From Marinomonas fungiae (GTDB lineage: Bacteria; Pseudomonadota; Gammaproteobacteria; Pseudomonadales; Marinomonadaceae), in the NCBI RefSeq assembly GCF_001418205.1, contig NZ_LIQF01000008.1, forward strand, positions 1 through 64,000: a stretch of DNA of 64,000 bases, read 5' to 3'. This document shows positions 27,622 to 35,119 of this stretch, piece by piece. A model generated the notes under the pieces. The model saw only the letters and a program-made list of their open reading frames with translations. It did not search any database and was not told the origin of the DNA. Position 1 is the first letter of the stretch. Each line of letters opens with the position of its first letter. The position numbers and the translations under genes were made by a program.

Positions 27622-27664
27622 TTGACAAAGTAGGTGCCTGATGATTAATTGATAATTATTATCA
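27622..27664 (+). promoter_or_regulatory. promoter region with perfect Fur box before fumC operon
   Basis: A -35-like TTGACA at 27622 is followed 23 bases downstream by TGATAATTATTATCA at 27650-27664, an exact 7-1-7 Fur box. The box would cover the -10/start region, 24 bp before the first gene, so Fur-Fe should repress the operon. Confidence 0.88.
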
Positions 27665-27687
27665 TTTGCATCAATGAGGCCTGCGTC

Positions 27688-28056
27688 ATGACTTATCACA
27701 TTGTTCCGTTCTCTGTTATTGAGCAAACCATTAAACGTGGTGTGGCATCCGATTCACCTAAAGTGCTGCATCAATACTTGGATACCAGCGAGGCTTACGC
27801 TGAGCGATTAGGGATTTCTGAAGCGTATGATCTCTACAAACGTGTCTTTCAAGTACTGCTCGAAACCGTGTGCGATGCCGCAGTGCCTATGCATTGGCGT
27901 GAACTGTGTTTGGATTCGATTTACCGTCCACTGATGCAACTAAAACGCTTTGTGATTACCGATCAAGATGCAGTGGAGTATTACCGTTTTGAGCATGAAC
28001 TGCGTGCCTTGAGTCATTACTTTATGTCGAGCAAAATAATGGGAGTCAGCCAATGA
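27688..28056 (+). CDS. small protein of the Fur-regulated fumC operon (FagA-like by position)
   Basis: A 122-aa cytoplasmic protein rich in helices, without a recognised motif. I start it at the ATG at 27688 (GAGG 9 nt upstream); the longer reading from a TTG at 27649 would run through the Fur box. Its stop overlaps the fumC start (ATGA). In Pseudomonas aeruginosa a Fur-regulated operon fagA-fumC-orf-sodA has the same order of a small gene before fumC, so this may be a FagA counterpart; that is based on position only. Confidence 0.75.
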   Translation: MTYHIVPFSVIEQTIKRGVASDSPKVLHQYLDTSEAYAERLGISEAYDLYKRVFQVLLETVCDAAVPMHWRELCLDSIYRPLMQLKRFVITDQDAVEYYRFEHELRALSHYFMSSKIMGVSQ

Positions 28057-29429
28057 AGACCCGAACAGAAGCCGACAGTATGGGACAGCTAGAAGTCCCT
28101 GAAAACGCCTTATACGGTGCGCAAACTCAGCGTGCCATCAATAACTTCCCTGTGAGTGGGCAATCACTTCCTGAGCCGTTTATCCGTGCCTTGATTAGCC
28201 TGAAACAAGCGGCGGCAAGAGCGAATCTACGCTTAGATTGCCTTAGTGAGCCAATGGCTAATGCCATCGATCAAGCTTGTACCGAGCTGCTGGATGATCC
28301 AGCTCTGATGCAACATTTTCCGGTGGATGTTTTCCAAACCGGATCCGGCACCAGTTCCAATATGAACGCCAATGAGGTGATTGCGACGCTTGCCAGCCGT
28401 CGTTTGGGAGAGGCGGTTGGAGCAAATGACCATGTTAATTTTGGTCAAAGCAGCAACGACATCGTTCCAAGCGCGATTCACACCAGCGCAGCCATCGAGG
28501 TGAGTAAGCATTTACTTCCCGCTTTAGAGCATTTGAAAGTAACGATTCAAGAAAAAGGCCAAGCCTTAAAAGGGCACACCAAAACGGGCCGAACTCATTT
28601 AATGGACGCTATGCCGGTACGTTTTGATCAGACTTTTAATGGTTGGGCGGCACAGCTGCAAGACAACATTGATAACCTCAATAGCATACTTGTCAAAGTC
28701 ACCAAGCTAGCGCAAGGGGGCACGGCGGTCGGAACGGGAATTAACGCCCATCCAGATTTCTCCCAATTTATCTGTGAAGAGTTGTCCACTCTGACTAAGG
28801 TGACGTTCAGCCCAGCGGATGACTACTTTGCTTTGATCGGCTCTCAAGATACCGCCGTTGCCTTGTCTGGTGTATTAAAAACCACTGCTGTGACTTATAT
28901 GAAAATCGCCAACGATTTACGTTGGATGAATTCCGGCCCACTGGCGGGGCTTGGAGAGATTACGTTGGAAGCCTTACAGCCAGGCTCATCCATTATGCCG
29001 GGCAAGGTCAATCCAGTGATTCCTGAAGCCACCGCTATGGCCGCCGCACAAGTGATCGGTAATGACGCGGCGATTACCATTGGTGGACAATCGGGTAACT
29101 TTGAGCTCAATGTGATGCTGCCAATGATTGCCCAAAATCTCTTAAATAGTATCCACTTACTAACGACTACAGGCACACTGATGGCAGATAAAGCCATTGC
29201 GACGCTGACAGTGAATGCAGAAAAATTGAATGAAGCCTTGGGCAAAAACCCAATATTAGTCACGGCGTTAAATCCAATTATTGGCTATCTCAAAGCCGCT
29301 GAAATTGCTAAAAAAGCCTACCAAGAAAAACGCCCAGTCATTGATGTGGCGTTAGAGGAAACCGACCTGAGTCGTGAAGAACTAGAAGCCCACTTAGATC
29401 CGGCCAAGCTCACCAAAGGCGGGTTGTAA
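28053..29429 (+). CDS. fumC: class II fumarate hydratase
   Basis: A 458-aa fumarase C, the iron-free TCA enzyme that interconverts fumarate and malate. Visible motifs are GSGTSSNMNANEV, the catalytic segment GRTHLMDAMPV, and the lyase signature GSSIMPGKVNP (about 310-320) on the mobile Ser loop. Its length is normal. It is coupled to the preceding small gene by an ATGA overlap and lies under a Fur box, consistent with switching to an Fe-S-free fumarase when iron is scarce. No sodA follows; the next gene is convergent. Confidence 0.96.
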   Translation: MKTRTEADSMGQLEVPENALYGAQTQRAINNFPVSGQSLPEPFIRALISLKQAAARANLRLDCLSEPMANAIDQACTELLDDPALMQHFPVDVFQTGSGTSSNMNANEVIATLASRRLGEAVGANDHVNFGQSSNDIVPSAIHTSAAIEVSKHLLPALEHLKVTIQEKGQALKGHTKTGRTHLMDAMPVRFDQTFNGWAAQLQDNIDNLNSILVKVTKLAQGGTAVGTGINAHPDFSQFICEELSTLTKVTFSPADDYFALIGSQDTAVALSGVLKTTAVTYMKIANDLRWMNSGPLAGLGEITLEALQPGSSIMPGKVNPVIPEATAMAAAQVIGNDAAITIGGQSGNFELNVMLPMIAQNLLNSIHLLTTTGTLMADKAIATLTVNAEKLNEALGKNPILVTALNPIIGYLKAAEIAKKAYQEKRPVIDVALEETDLSREELEAHLDPAKLTKGGL

Positions 29430-29460
29430 ACGAATACGGTAACGTAAAAGCGTTAATGGT

Positions 29461-29517
29461 GTTTCATCAAGGACGATGAAACGGGCTGGGGATGCAAGCC
29501 CCCCAGCCCACTTTTAA
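29461..29517 (+). terminator. double hairpin after fumC
   Basis: Two hairpins stand back to back: GTTTCATC/GATGAAAC (29461-29482) and GGGCTGGGG/CCCCAGCCC (29483-29509), the second followed by ACTTTT. They lie between convergent fumC and the PepSY gene. Confidence 0.8.
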
Positions 29518-29539
29518 ATCAACTAAACCCTCGTGAGCA

Positions 29540-30889
29540 CTAAGCCCAAACTTGGCGAAGTTTTGGTATAGACAGAAGGACTAACCAGTCCACAACTAAT
29601 ACAACCGCCATGCCGACAGTCGCCATAGGGAACAGCAACGAGATGGGCAATAGTAACCACACCACATGTTGCCAACGCTTTAAATCCTTTGGCATAGGTG
29701 GCGCAGCAAACGCATTGGCTGGGCGGCGTTTCCACCACATCACCACTCCCGAGACGCTTAGAAAGATCACCGCCAAGCAGAACAGCGTACAAGCGACTAA
29801 GTTCCACACCCCAAATTGCCCCATATGCAAGGCAATGCCAAATGCCATCGACTTAGCAAACCAGTTGTAATCCATAAAGCCCACATCAGCAATCACTGCG
29901 CCAGAGTGGCGATCATAATGTACCGTACGATCATCTAAGGCATTGTGGATATCGCGGCCCATGGTGCTGGCTGTGGCAGTAAATACCCCGGTTTCACCGC
30001 GCGGGAAGTGCACTTGGAAACGGGTAAAGCCCATGTTCTTTGCATCAGAGACCACACGATCTAATGTGATGGTGCCATCACCAAAAGCGCTCATTGATGA
30101 CTCAGGTAAGGGCGCTTGCTCAAGGTTCCACGGGATTTGTTTCAAGCCTTTTGGATTTAGGTCTTCATGGGTTAGTGTGGAAGACACATTCTTAGCACTT
30201 TGCTCAACAGGGAAGGTACTCCAAGCTTGTACTAACTTACCGCCCCAAACACTTGCCCATGCCAAACCTGAAATACAGAAAAATAACAGAATGACCGCGA
30301 CCCAAACGCCAGTGACACTGTGGGCATTACGCCAAAAAGTACGACCTTTACCGCTTAACTGCGTGGCAGCTTTCCATTTGGATTGTCCTTTGCTTGGCCA
30401 CCACATGTATACGCCAGTCAGAATCAACAAAATGGTAAAGCTGATAGCAATTTCAATCAGCCAGTCCCCAGTGAGTCCCATCATAAAAGTACCGTGCGTA
30501 TCGTCCGCCCAAGTATAAAGAGAGTGGCTGATACTGATATCGCCCAACACTTTGCCTTGGTAAGGATCAACGAAAACAGAGCGGGTGTCATCGCCAACTG
30601 CTACTTGAAAACGTGTCGCATCGGTCGCTGAATCCGACACATACAAGCGCTTGATTGGGCTATCTGGGTAGGCATTGGCAACCACTTGATATTGCTGCTC
30701 GTAGGTCAGCGGCGCAGACGATGACTGCTCCACATAATACAAATCTGAATGCAGAGTACGTTCGATGATAGGGTCAAAAATCATCATCAGGCCGGTAACA
30801 GCCAACATAATTAAAAACGGAACAACATATAAGCCAGCAAAGAAGTGCCAGCGCCAAACGGAACGGTAAAAGTCTTTTGTGCCAAACAT
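29540..30889 (-). CDS. PepSY-associated transmembrane protein
   Basis: A 449-aa inner-membrane protein of the PepSY_TM family (PiuB/FsrB-like), with about four to five TM helices. Features are the N-terminal RWHFFAGLYVVPFLIMLAVTGL, a periplasmic PepSY region (about 60-120), HGTFMMGLTGDWLIE, and NAHSVTGVWVAVIL. Conserved membrane His residues (WHFF, HGTF, NAHS, LHMGQFG) suggest haem or metal binding. Family members are tied to siderophore or copper handling and ferric reduction. Its place beside a Fur-controlled operon fits an iron role but no Fur box is seen directly before it. Confidence 0.87.
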   Translation of the reverse strand: MFGTKDFYRSVWRWHFFAGLYVVPFLIMLAVTGLMMIFDPIIERTLHSDLYYVEQSSSAPLTYEQQYQVVANAYPDSPIKRLYVSDSATDATRFQVAVGDDTRSVFVDPYQGKVLGDISISHSLYTWADDTHGTFMMGLTGDWLIEIAISFTILLILTGVYMWWPSKGQSKWKAATQLSGKGRTFWRNAHSVTGVWVAVILLFFCISGLAWASVWGGKLVQAWSTFPVEQSAKNVSSTLTHEDLNPKGLKQIPWNLEQAPLPESSMSAFGDGTITLDRVVSDAKNMGFTRFQVHFPRGETGVFTATASTMGRDIHNALDDRTVHYDRHSGAVIADVGFMDYNWFAKSMAFGIALHMGQFGVWNLVACTLFCLAVIFLSVSGVVMWWKRRPANAFAAPPMPKDLKRWQHVVWLLLPISLLFPMATVGMAVVLVVDWLVLLSIPKLRQVWA

Positions 30890-30917
30890 TAGAAATCCTG
30901 CAACTAATCGGGCATAA

Positions 30918-30949
30918 AAATAAGATGCCCCGACAGTGGTCAGGGCATC
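30918..30949 (-). terminator. terminator after DUF2946-like gene
   Basis: On the minus strand GATGCCC and GGGCATC pair around a 12-nt loop and are followed by TTATTTTTA. The stem includes the stop codon of the DUF2946-like gene, so it separates that gene from the PepSY gene or attenuates read-through. Confidence 0.75.
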
Positions 30950-31325
30950 ATGCTAGTTTTTGATCTTCACTAAACGCTAGCGTTGCAGGTGGCGCACGGG
31001 CTTGAGCGGTACGTGGAGTAGCCGTCAGCAAATCATTGCTAGGCGTTAAAGAATGATCCAACGCCTTAGAAGGAGCATGGAACGCCATCGCGGAGACGGC
31101 AATGTCCATAAAGAAGTGAGTACAAGGACAAGAGTGGGAACCACTGTGCTGGCTGGCTTTATCCTTATCGGATGCGTCGCCGCTGTAGACGTAATAACTC
31201 TCTACACCCAGTGTGGTACAAATCTCGATTCGTTGCGCGCCCGTCTGACCAATGCCATTCACTAGCGGTACAGCAAAGTACGCTAGCCAGCAGAGGATCA
31301 AAAAGATATGAGAGCGGCGTTTCAT
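30948..31325 (-). CDS. DUF2946-like exported small protein
   Basis: A 125-aa protein with an N-terminal hydrophobic helix (HIFLILCWLAYFAVPLVNG), a motif RIEICTTLGVESY, and a central SGSHSCPCTHFF with a His- and Cys-rich CPC site. The layout matches DUF2946-type proteins (signal helix, EICT.., then H-x-CPxC), which often occur beside TonB receptors, PepSY or copper genes and are thought to bind metal. It is 58 bp upstream of the PepSY gene on the same strand. The role is inferred from family context. Confidence 0.7.
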   Translation of the reverse strand: MKRRSHIFLILCWLAYFAVPLVNGIGQTGAQRIEICTTLGVESYYVYSGDASDKDKASQHSGSHSCPCTHFFMDIAVSAMAFHAPSKALDHSLTPSNDLLTATPRTAQARAPPATLAFSEDQKLA

Positions 31326-31428
31326 CGTAAATAAGAATCGGATTCGTTTAAAAGTGGCGCAACTTTACGAAAGCTTCTTTAAATGAGCAAGGGAAAAATA
31401 GCAGACACTTGCCGCAAATCAGACAGGA

Positions 31429-31698
31429 TCAGTCCATATCATCAAAGCGGATTTGTACTTTGGGCTGTTTGGGTTTCGGTGCTTCCGGCAGTTTTAACGG
31501 CTCAACAATCTTCTCAAGACCATTCACTTTGACTTCCAACGCCAACTGCAACCAACGACCTAACTTACCCTCTGGCCAACCTTTATGGTTAAACCACAAC
31601 AAATACTCCTCGGGTAAATCCACAATCAAACGCCCCTCATACTTGCCAAACGGCATCTTCTGACGGGCAATATCCAGCAAGTCTTGTTTTTCAATCAT
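31429..31698 (-). CDS. DUF3820 family protein
   Basis: About 89 aa. The DUF3820 signature is plain: KMPFGKYEGRLIVDLPEEYL, then KGWPEGKLG. Such small proteins are sometimes linked to exonuclease-like or quorum-regulated functions, but none is proven. The start could be the ATG at 31698 or the GTG at 31704; AGGGAG lies 5-11 nt before them. A Pro- and Lys-rich stretch (PEAPKPKQPKV) precedes the C-terminus. It stands alone at the edge of the accessory region. Confidence 0.85.
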   Translation of the reverse strand: MIEKQDLLDIARQKMPFGKYEGRLIVDLPEEYLLWFNHKGWPEGKLGRWLQLALEVKVNGLEKIVEPLKLPEAPKPKQPKVQIRFDDMD

Positions 31699-31743
31699 AA
31701 CCACAACCACTCCCTAACAAGCCCCGCATACTACCACACATCT

Positions 31744-31842
31744 CTTGTGGGACCTCGCTGTGCGAGGGAAAAGGTTTCGTACGAGCCGCCTCCGTCCGGC
31801 GATTGGCTCTTCCTTGTAGGACCTCGGTTTCCGAGGGATTAA
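31744..31842. repeat. REP-like doublet
   Basis: Two related palindromes, CTTGTGGGACCTCGCTGTGC-GAGGG at about 31744-31768 and CTTGTAGGACCTCGGTTTCC-GAGGG at about 31814-31838, lie 70 bp apart in the same orientation. Each has a CCTCG/CGAGG stem preceded by a conserved GTRGGA head, the look of REP elements moved by RAYT transposases. No RAYT gene is in the window. From here to 32228 I see no gene. Confidence 0.7.
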
Positions 31843-32052
31843 CCTGCAAACTCGGCAGTTTCTCTAGGATGCTATTCATCTGCTTTGGCGCTTATCATCT
31901 CTTATGCAGGCACTCTCCCATGCCATTCAATTCGCTTGCGCACATCTCCGGTCGTGCCTCCCTTCGACCGTCAGCGCGAATCAAACACATGGGATACTGC
32001 TAATAAGCCAGCAAACTCTCTCGTACGAGCGGCCATTGCTTTGGCTGCTAGC

Positions 32053-32185
32053 GTTAGCATTTGGATAGATCAGACTATAAAACAGCTCATATCATAAGGT
32101 CTGAGAGAGGCGCTTGCCTCTCTAGCCAAATCGCGTTACAAAAGACCAAATAAAGAACCCATATGGCGGCGATTAAAGGTGATCT
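32053..32185 (+). repeat. direct repeat copy A before phzF
   Basis: A 133-bp stretch starting GTTAGC aligns without gaps to 33178-33310 on the far side of the PhzF gene, about 99 of 133 positions identical by hand count. Both copies keep a short open frame (GLREALASLAKSRYKR here) like the tail of a lost gene. It begins with a core-site-like GTTAGC, so it may mark a cassette boundary. Confidence 0.75.
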
Positions 32186-32233
32186 GATACGTCACAAACG
32201 CAGCAGAGTAACGCGTCTGAGAAGGGAGTGGTG

Positions 32234-33094
32234 GTGAATATCGAAGTAAATTTGGTTAGTTCATTTACGATAGATGGAAATGGCGGAAACCCTGCTGGTG
32301 TTGTCCTAAATGCAGATCATCTTTCTGATGAGCAAAAATTAAAAATAGCTCAAGCTGTAGGTTATTCAGAGACGGCTTTTGTTTCCTTTTGCGAAGATGC
32401 TGATTTTGAAGTTTCCTTTTTCACTCCGGCAGCAGAAGTCGACTTTTGTGGTCATGCCACTTTAGCGGCATTTTCTACGATGTATCAAAAACAGATCATT
32501 ACTGTTGGTTCATATGTGCAAAAGACAAAAGCAGGAATGCTGTCGGTACACATAGAACCAAATGGTAAAGTTGTGATGGAGCAAAGGTTACCCCACAAAA
32601 CTGCCATATTTTCCTATCAAGAAATATCAAATCTTATTGGTATAGAGTCTAGTGTATTAAAAAGTACCAATTTACCTATTGAGGTCATTTCAACAGGATT
32701 GCCCGATGTAATTATCCCTGTTCCTAGTGGGTTTTTGGATAAAATCGATCCTGATGATCAGCTTATTGCAGAGTTTTGTGAAAAACATAAGGTTGTGGGG
32801 TTTCATGTTTTTGAGCTTTGCGAGCAAGAAAGTATGTTTACGGCTAGTTGTCGTAACTTTGCGCCATTGTTTGGTATATCTGAAGAATCAGCGACCGGTA
32901 GCTCAAGTGGCGCATTAGCGTGTTACTTAGCTGAACATCTTGAGTTAGGGCATGATTACATCTTTGAGCAAGGAAGAGCGATGAATTGTGCTTCAATGAT
33001 CATGGCATCAGTGGAGTTAGAACACTCAAGGATCGCAAAGGTAAAAGTTGGTGGTTTTGCGAGCAGTATCGGTACTGTTGAAATTTATATATAA
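32234..33094 (+). CDS. PhzF family isomerase/epimerase
   Basis: A 286-aa protein with the two-lobed PhzF/diaminopimelate-epimerase-like fold. Motifs are NGGNPAGVVL, Glu46 in GYSETAFV (the catalytic Glu of PhzF), VDFCGHATLAAF, and ATGSSSGALACYL in the second lobe. Substrates of most PhzF-like proteins are unknown. Three in-frame GTG codons occur at 32228-32234; the last has AAGGGAG 5 nt upstream and is chosen. The gene is AT-rich compared with the core genes and is flanked by the two 133-bp repeats, which suggests acquisition as a unit. Confidence 0.9.
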   Translation: MNIEVNLVSSFTIDGNGGNPAGVVLNADHLSDEQKLKIAQAVGYSETAFVSFCEDADFEVSFFTPAAEVDFCGHATLAAFSTMYQKQIITVGSYVQKTKAGMLSVHIEPNGKVVMEQRLPHKTAIFSYQEISNLIGIESSVLKSTNLPIEVISTGLPDVIIPVPSGFLDKIDPDDQLIAEFCEKHKVVGFHVFELCEQESMFTASCRNFAPLFGISEESATGSSSGALACYLAEHLELGHDYIFEQGRAMNCASMIMASVELEHSRIAKVKVGGFASSIGTVEIYI

Positions 33095-33177
33095 CAAACC
33101 AATTTGTATAAAGTCACACTTTATCTGAGTGTCAAATGACAGAACGGCTTCGTATCATGCTGTATGGGACAATAGCA

Positions 33178-33310
33178 GTTAGCGCTTAGTGAGGTCAATG
33201 CATAAAACGGATCAGATCAAAAGGCCTGAGTGAAGCGCTTGCCTTGCTTGTTGAATCACGCTACAAAAGAGCCAATAAAGAAACAACATAGCGGCGATCA
33301 AAGACGATCT
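33178..33310 (+). repeat. direct repeat copy B after phzF
   Basis: The second copy of the 133-bp repeat (see 32053-32185). Here the conserved short frame reads GLSEALALLVESRYKRANKE and ends at TAG. The rest of the 355-bp gap after phzF holds only the attC-like site at 33385. Confidence 0.75.
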
Positions 33311-33384
33311 CTGGTGTTCAGTGAGTTATTAAACAGGGAAGTCCCACCATAAAAAAGCAAATCCCCTATATAGACAACGCAGCC

Positions 33385-33441
33385 GTTCAACAGTGGGTTA
33401 TAGCCGCAGCTACGCTGCAGTATAACCCCTAATTGTTAAAG
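33385..33441 (+). repeat. attC-like recombination site (short type)
   Basis: GTTCAAC (a perfect RYYYAAC core) at 33385 pairs with TTGTTAAA at 33433. Inside, GGGTTATA (33395) pairs with TATAACCC (33421), and the tip is CAGC-TAC-GCTG. Two paired boxes separated by an unpaired spacer are the plan of an integron attC of about 57 bp. The 3' core GTTAAAG fits GTTRRRY except the last base. The SD of the SMI1 gene follows immediately. Confidence 0.65.
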
Positions 33442-33449
33442 GAGGCATC

Positions 33450-33878
33450 GTGACATTCGAGCAGGTCGCATTAGAACTTAGGCAATTGAACGAAAAAGTG
33501 CCGAAACCATTACGCTTGCCTAGTGAGCACGAAGTGGCAGGCGCAGAATCAAGATTAGGTGTTTCTTTTCACCCTGAGTTTCGACGCTATCTACTCGAGC
33601 TTTCAGACGTCGTATTCGGCCCGTTTGAGCCAGTCACACTCACAATCCCTGACTCACATACTCACTTGGACAGAGTTGCTAGTCACGCTTGGTCAGACTG
33701 GGGTGTCCCACGTGATTTGATTCCCATATGCCACGACAACGCCGATTTCTATTGTGTGACTAAAGACGGGGATGTCGTGTTCTGGTCCCATGACATGCAC
33801 GATCTATCTGGAGAAAAATGGTCGTCAGTAAAACACTGGATCAAAGATGTCTGGATCGAGGAAACAAAATCCTTCTAA
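33450..33878 (+). CDS. SMI1/KNR4 (SUKH) family protein
   Basis: A 142-aa protein of the SMI1/KNR4 (SUKH) superfamily: HEVAGAESRLGVSFHPEFRRYLLELSD is the typical opening (spread over about 27-53), with a later NADFYCVTKDGDVVFW strand pair. SUKH proteins are commonly immunity proteins against contact-dependent or polymorphic toxins; no toxin is adjacent, so this would be an orphan immunity cassette. The start is GTG with AAGGAGG 5 nt upstream. The stop codon lies inside the next attC-like core, as in integron cassettes. Confidence 0.85.
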   Translation: MTFEQVALELRQLNEKVPKPLRLPSEHEVAGAESRLGVSFHPEFRRYLLELSDVVFGPFEPVTLTIPDSHTHLDRVASHAWSDWGVPRDLIPICHDNADFYCVTKDGDVVFWSHDMHDLSGEKWSSVKHWIKDVWIEETKSF

Positions 33879-33948
33879 CAATCACGGCGACGGCTACTAC
33901 ATTGCGGCTTCGCCTCTATTCCGCAGCCGCGCGCGCTGTTGGCGTTAC
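33873..33948 (+). repeat. attC-like recombination site
   Basis: TTCTAACA at 33873 pairs with TGTTGG at 33937, and CGGCT with AGCCG in the inner stem, with unpaired A and spacer bases between, in a GC-rich 76-bp palindrome followed by GTTAC. The SMI1 stop TAA is part of the first box. The 3' core (GTTGGCG) departs from GTTRRRY. Confidence 0.65.
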
Positions 33949-33981
33949 ATTTTAAACTAAGAACACTACAAGGATATAGTT

Positions 33982-34185
33982 ATGTCAAACCACGTACTAA
34001 TTGCCTTAGCAAAGAGAAAGCCATTCGTAGTCACTCCTGAAATGCCCGAGGGGTGTAGCTACGATTACGTCAGGGGCCTCTGGATGAAAGCAAATGATGT
34101 TTTGGTGTCGCATGGTTCTGAATTCGGTGTACAGGCCACCAAGAAATGCGACGTTGAAACTGGCGAGGATCAAAAAGGAGAATGA
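33982..34185 (+). CDS. 67-aa candidate RiPP precursor peptide
   Basis: A small protein preceded by AAGGA and overlapping the ATP-grasp gene by ATGA, so it is translated with it. The first part holds a hydrophobic motif KPFVVTPEMPEG (13-24), reminiscent of the ligase-binding leader motif of graspetide precursors. The last 15 residues (53-67) mix nucleophiles (Thr, Lys) with many Asp and Glu, as expected for a core peptide cross-linked by esters or amides. No homologue is recalled. Precursor status is inferred from size, coupling and composition; it could instead be a small accessory protein. Confidence 0.65.
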   Translation: MSNHVLIALAKRKPFVVTPEMPEGCSYDYVRGLWMKANDVLVSHGSEFGVQATKKCDVETGEDQKGE

Positions 34186-35114
34186 GTAAATTCTGTTTGG
34201 TTCTTTGTAGCAAGTATGATTTTTCCGTTGATCTTGTAATCCAAGAGTTAGAGGAAAGCGGTGTTGATTATATTCGTCTGAATAAGGAGGAGCTGTCTGA
34301 CTATCTCATAAACATAGATCCTGTGAAGAGAGTTTTAGCGGTGAAGGGGCACGGGATAAATAGAGAGATACTGAATGTTACCTCTGTATGGTTTAGACAG
34401 CCAGTTTTTATAAGAAATACTCCTGGACATGCGCTTGCTTTAGAAGAACAGCTTTCTCGTTCTCAGTGGGCAGCATTTCTAAGAGGTCTAATTATATTTG
34501 AAAATGCTATATGGATGAACTGGCCAGCCAGTACTTATTCTGCTGAATCGAAACCATATCAGTTGATGCTAGCCTCAAAAATTGGTTTCAAAGTACCAGA
34601 AACAATGATTGGTAATGATTCAAACTATTTCGAAAAATTTGATACCGATATAATCGTAAAGTCGCTAGATACTGTGCTTTTGCGCGATGGCGAAGACTGT
34701 TTGTTTACATATACATCGAGTATTACTAGCAAAGAGTTGAACGAAGATAACACAAAGATAGCTCCATTGACGGTGCAGGAATACGTTTACCCGAAAACTG
34801 ATATCAGAGTTACTGTTATCGGAGAAAAAGTCCATGCAGTCAGAATTACATCGGCTGGAAGCGGTATCGATGAAGACTGGAGGCTACTAAAAAAAGAAGA
34901 GATTGAGTATACGGATGTCAAATTACCGCCTGTTATCGTTGGTTATTGTAGAGAAATCGTTAGGGAAATGGGCTTGAGATTTGGAGCGATTGACCTGATA
35001 GAAAGCAATGAAATTTACTATTTCATCGAAATTAATCCTACCGGTGAGTGGGGGTGGCTTTCAACTGAGAATCGGCCAATTGAAAAAGATATTGCAAATA
35101 TGTTGGCTGGATAG
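34182..35114 (+). CDS. graspetide-type ATP-grasp ligase (MvdD-like)
   Basis: A 310-aa ATP-grasp enzyme resembling ligases that make omega-ester or omega-amide bonds in ribosomal peptides. An N-terminal pre-ATP-grasp region (1-115) contains SVWFRQP. Key residues are Lys160 (IIVKSLD), the adenine-binding QEYV (199-202), DIRVTVIG (207-214), and the Mg ligands Asp271 (FGAIDLI), Glu283 and Asn285 in EINPTGEW, a wording typical of this family. The cytoplasmic enzyme probably acts on the peptide encoded just upstream. It sits in an AT-rich cassette and is followed after 5 nt by a membrane protein gene. Confidence 0.87.
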   Translation: MSKFCLVLCSKYDFSVDLVIQELEESGVDYIRLNKEELSDYLINIDPVKRVLAVKGHGINREILNVTSVWFRQPVFIRNTPGHALALEEQLSRSQWAAFLRGLIIFENAIWMNWPASTYSAESKPYQLMLASKIGFKVPETMIGNDSNYFEKFDTDIIVKSLDTVLLRDGEDCLFTYTSSITSKELNEDNTKIAPLTVQEYVYPKTDIRVTVIGEKVHAVRITSAGSGIDEDWRLLKKEEIEYTDVKLPPVIVGYCREIVREMGLRFGAIDLIESNEIYYFIEINPTGEWGWLSTENRPIEKDIANMLAG

Positions 35115-35119
35115 ATCTA

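Noticed and set aside
29943-30518. 191-codon plus-strand frame opposite the PepSY gene
   Set aside because: The minus strand encodes a clear PepSY_TM protein across the same bases; the plus frame has no recognisable motif or ribosome site.
31691-31879. Minus-strand 62-codon frame over the REP-like doublet
   Set aside because: Its sequence follows the palindromes; no support as a gene.
31803-32097. Plus-strand frames of 66-70 codons in the gap before phzF
   Set aside because: They run through the REP-like palindromes and repeat A, start in poor context and show no motif.
33095-33184. Possible attC directly after phzF (TAACAAA ... GTTAGC)
   Set aside because: The inner bases of the two ends do not pair, so only the core letters match; not called.
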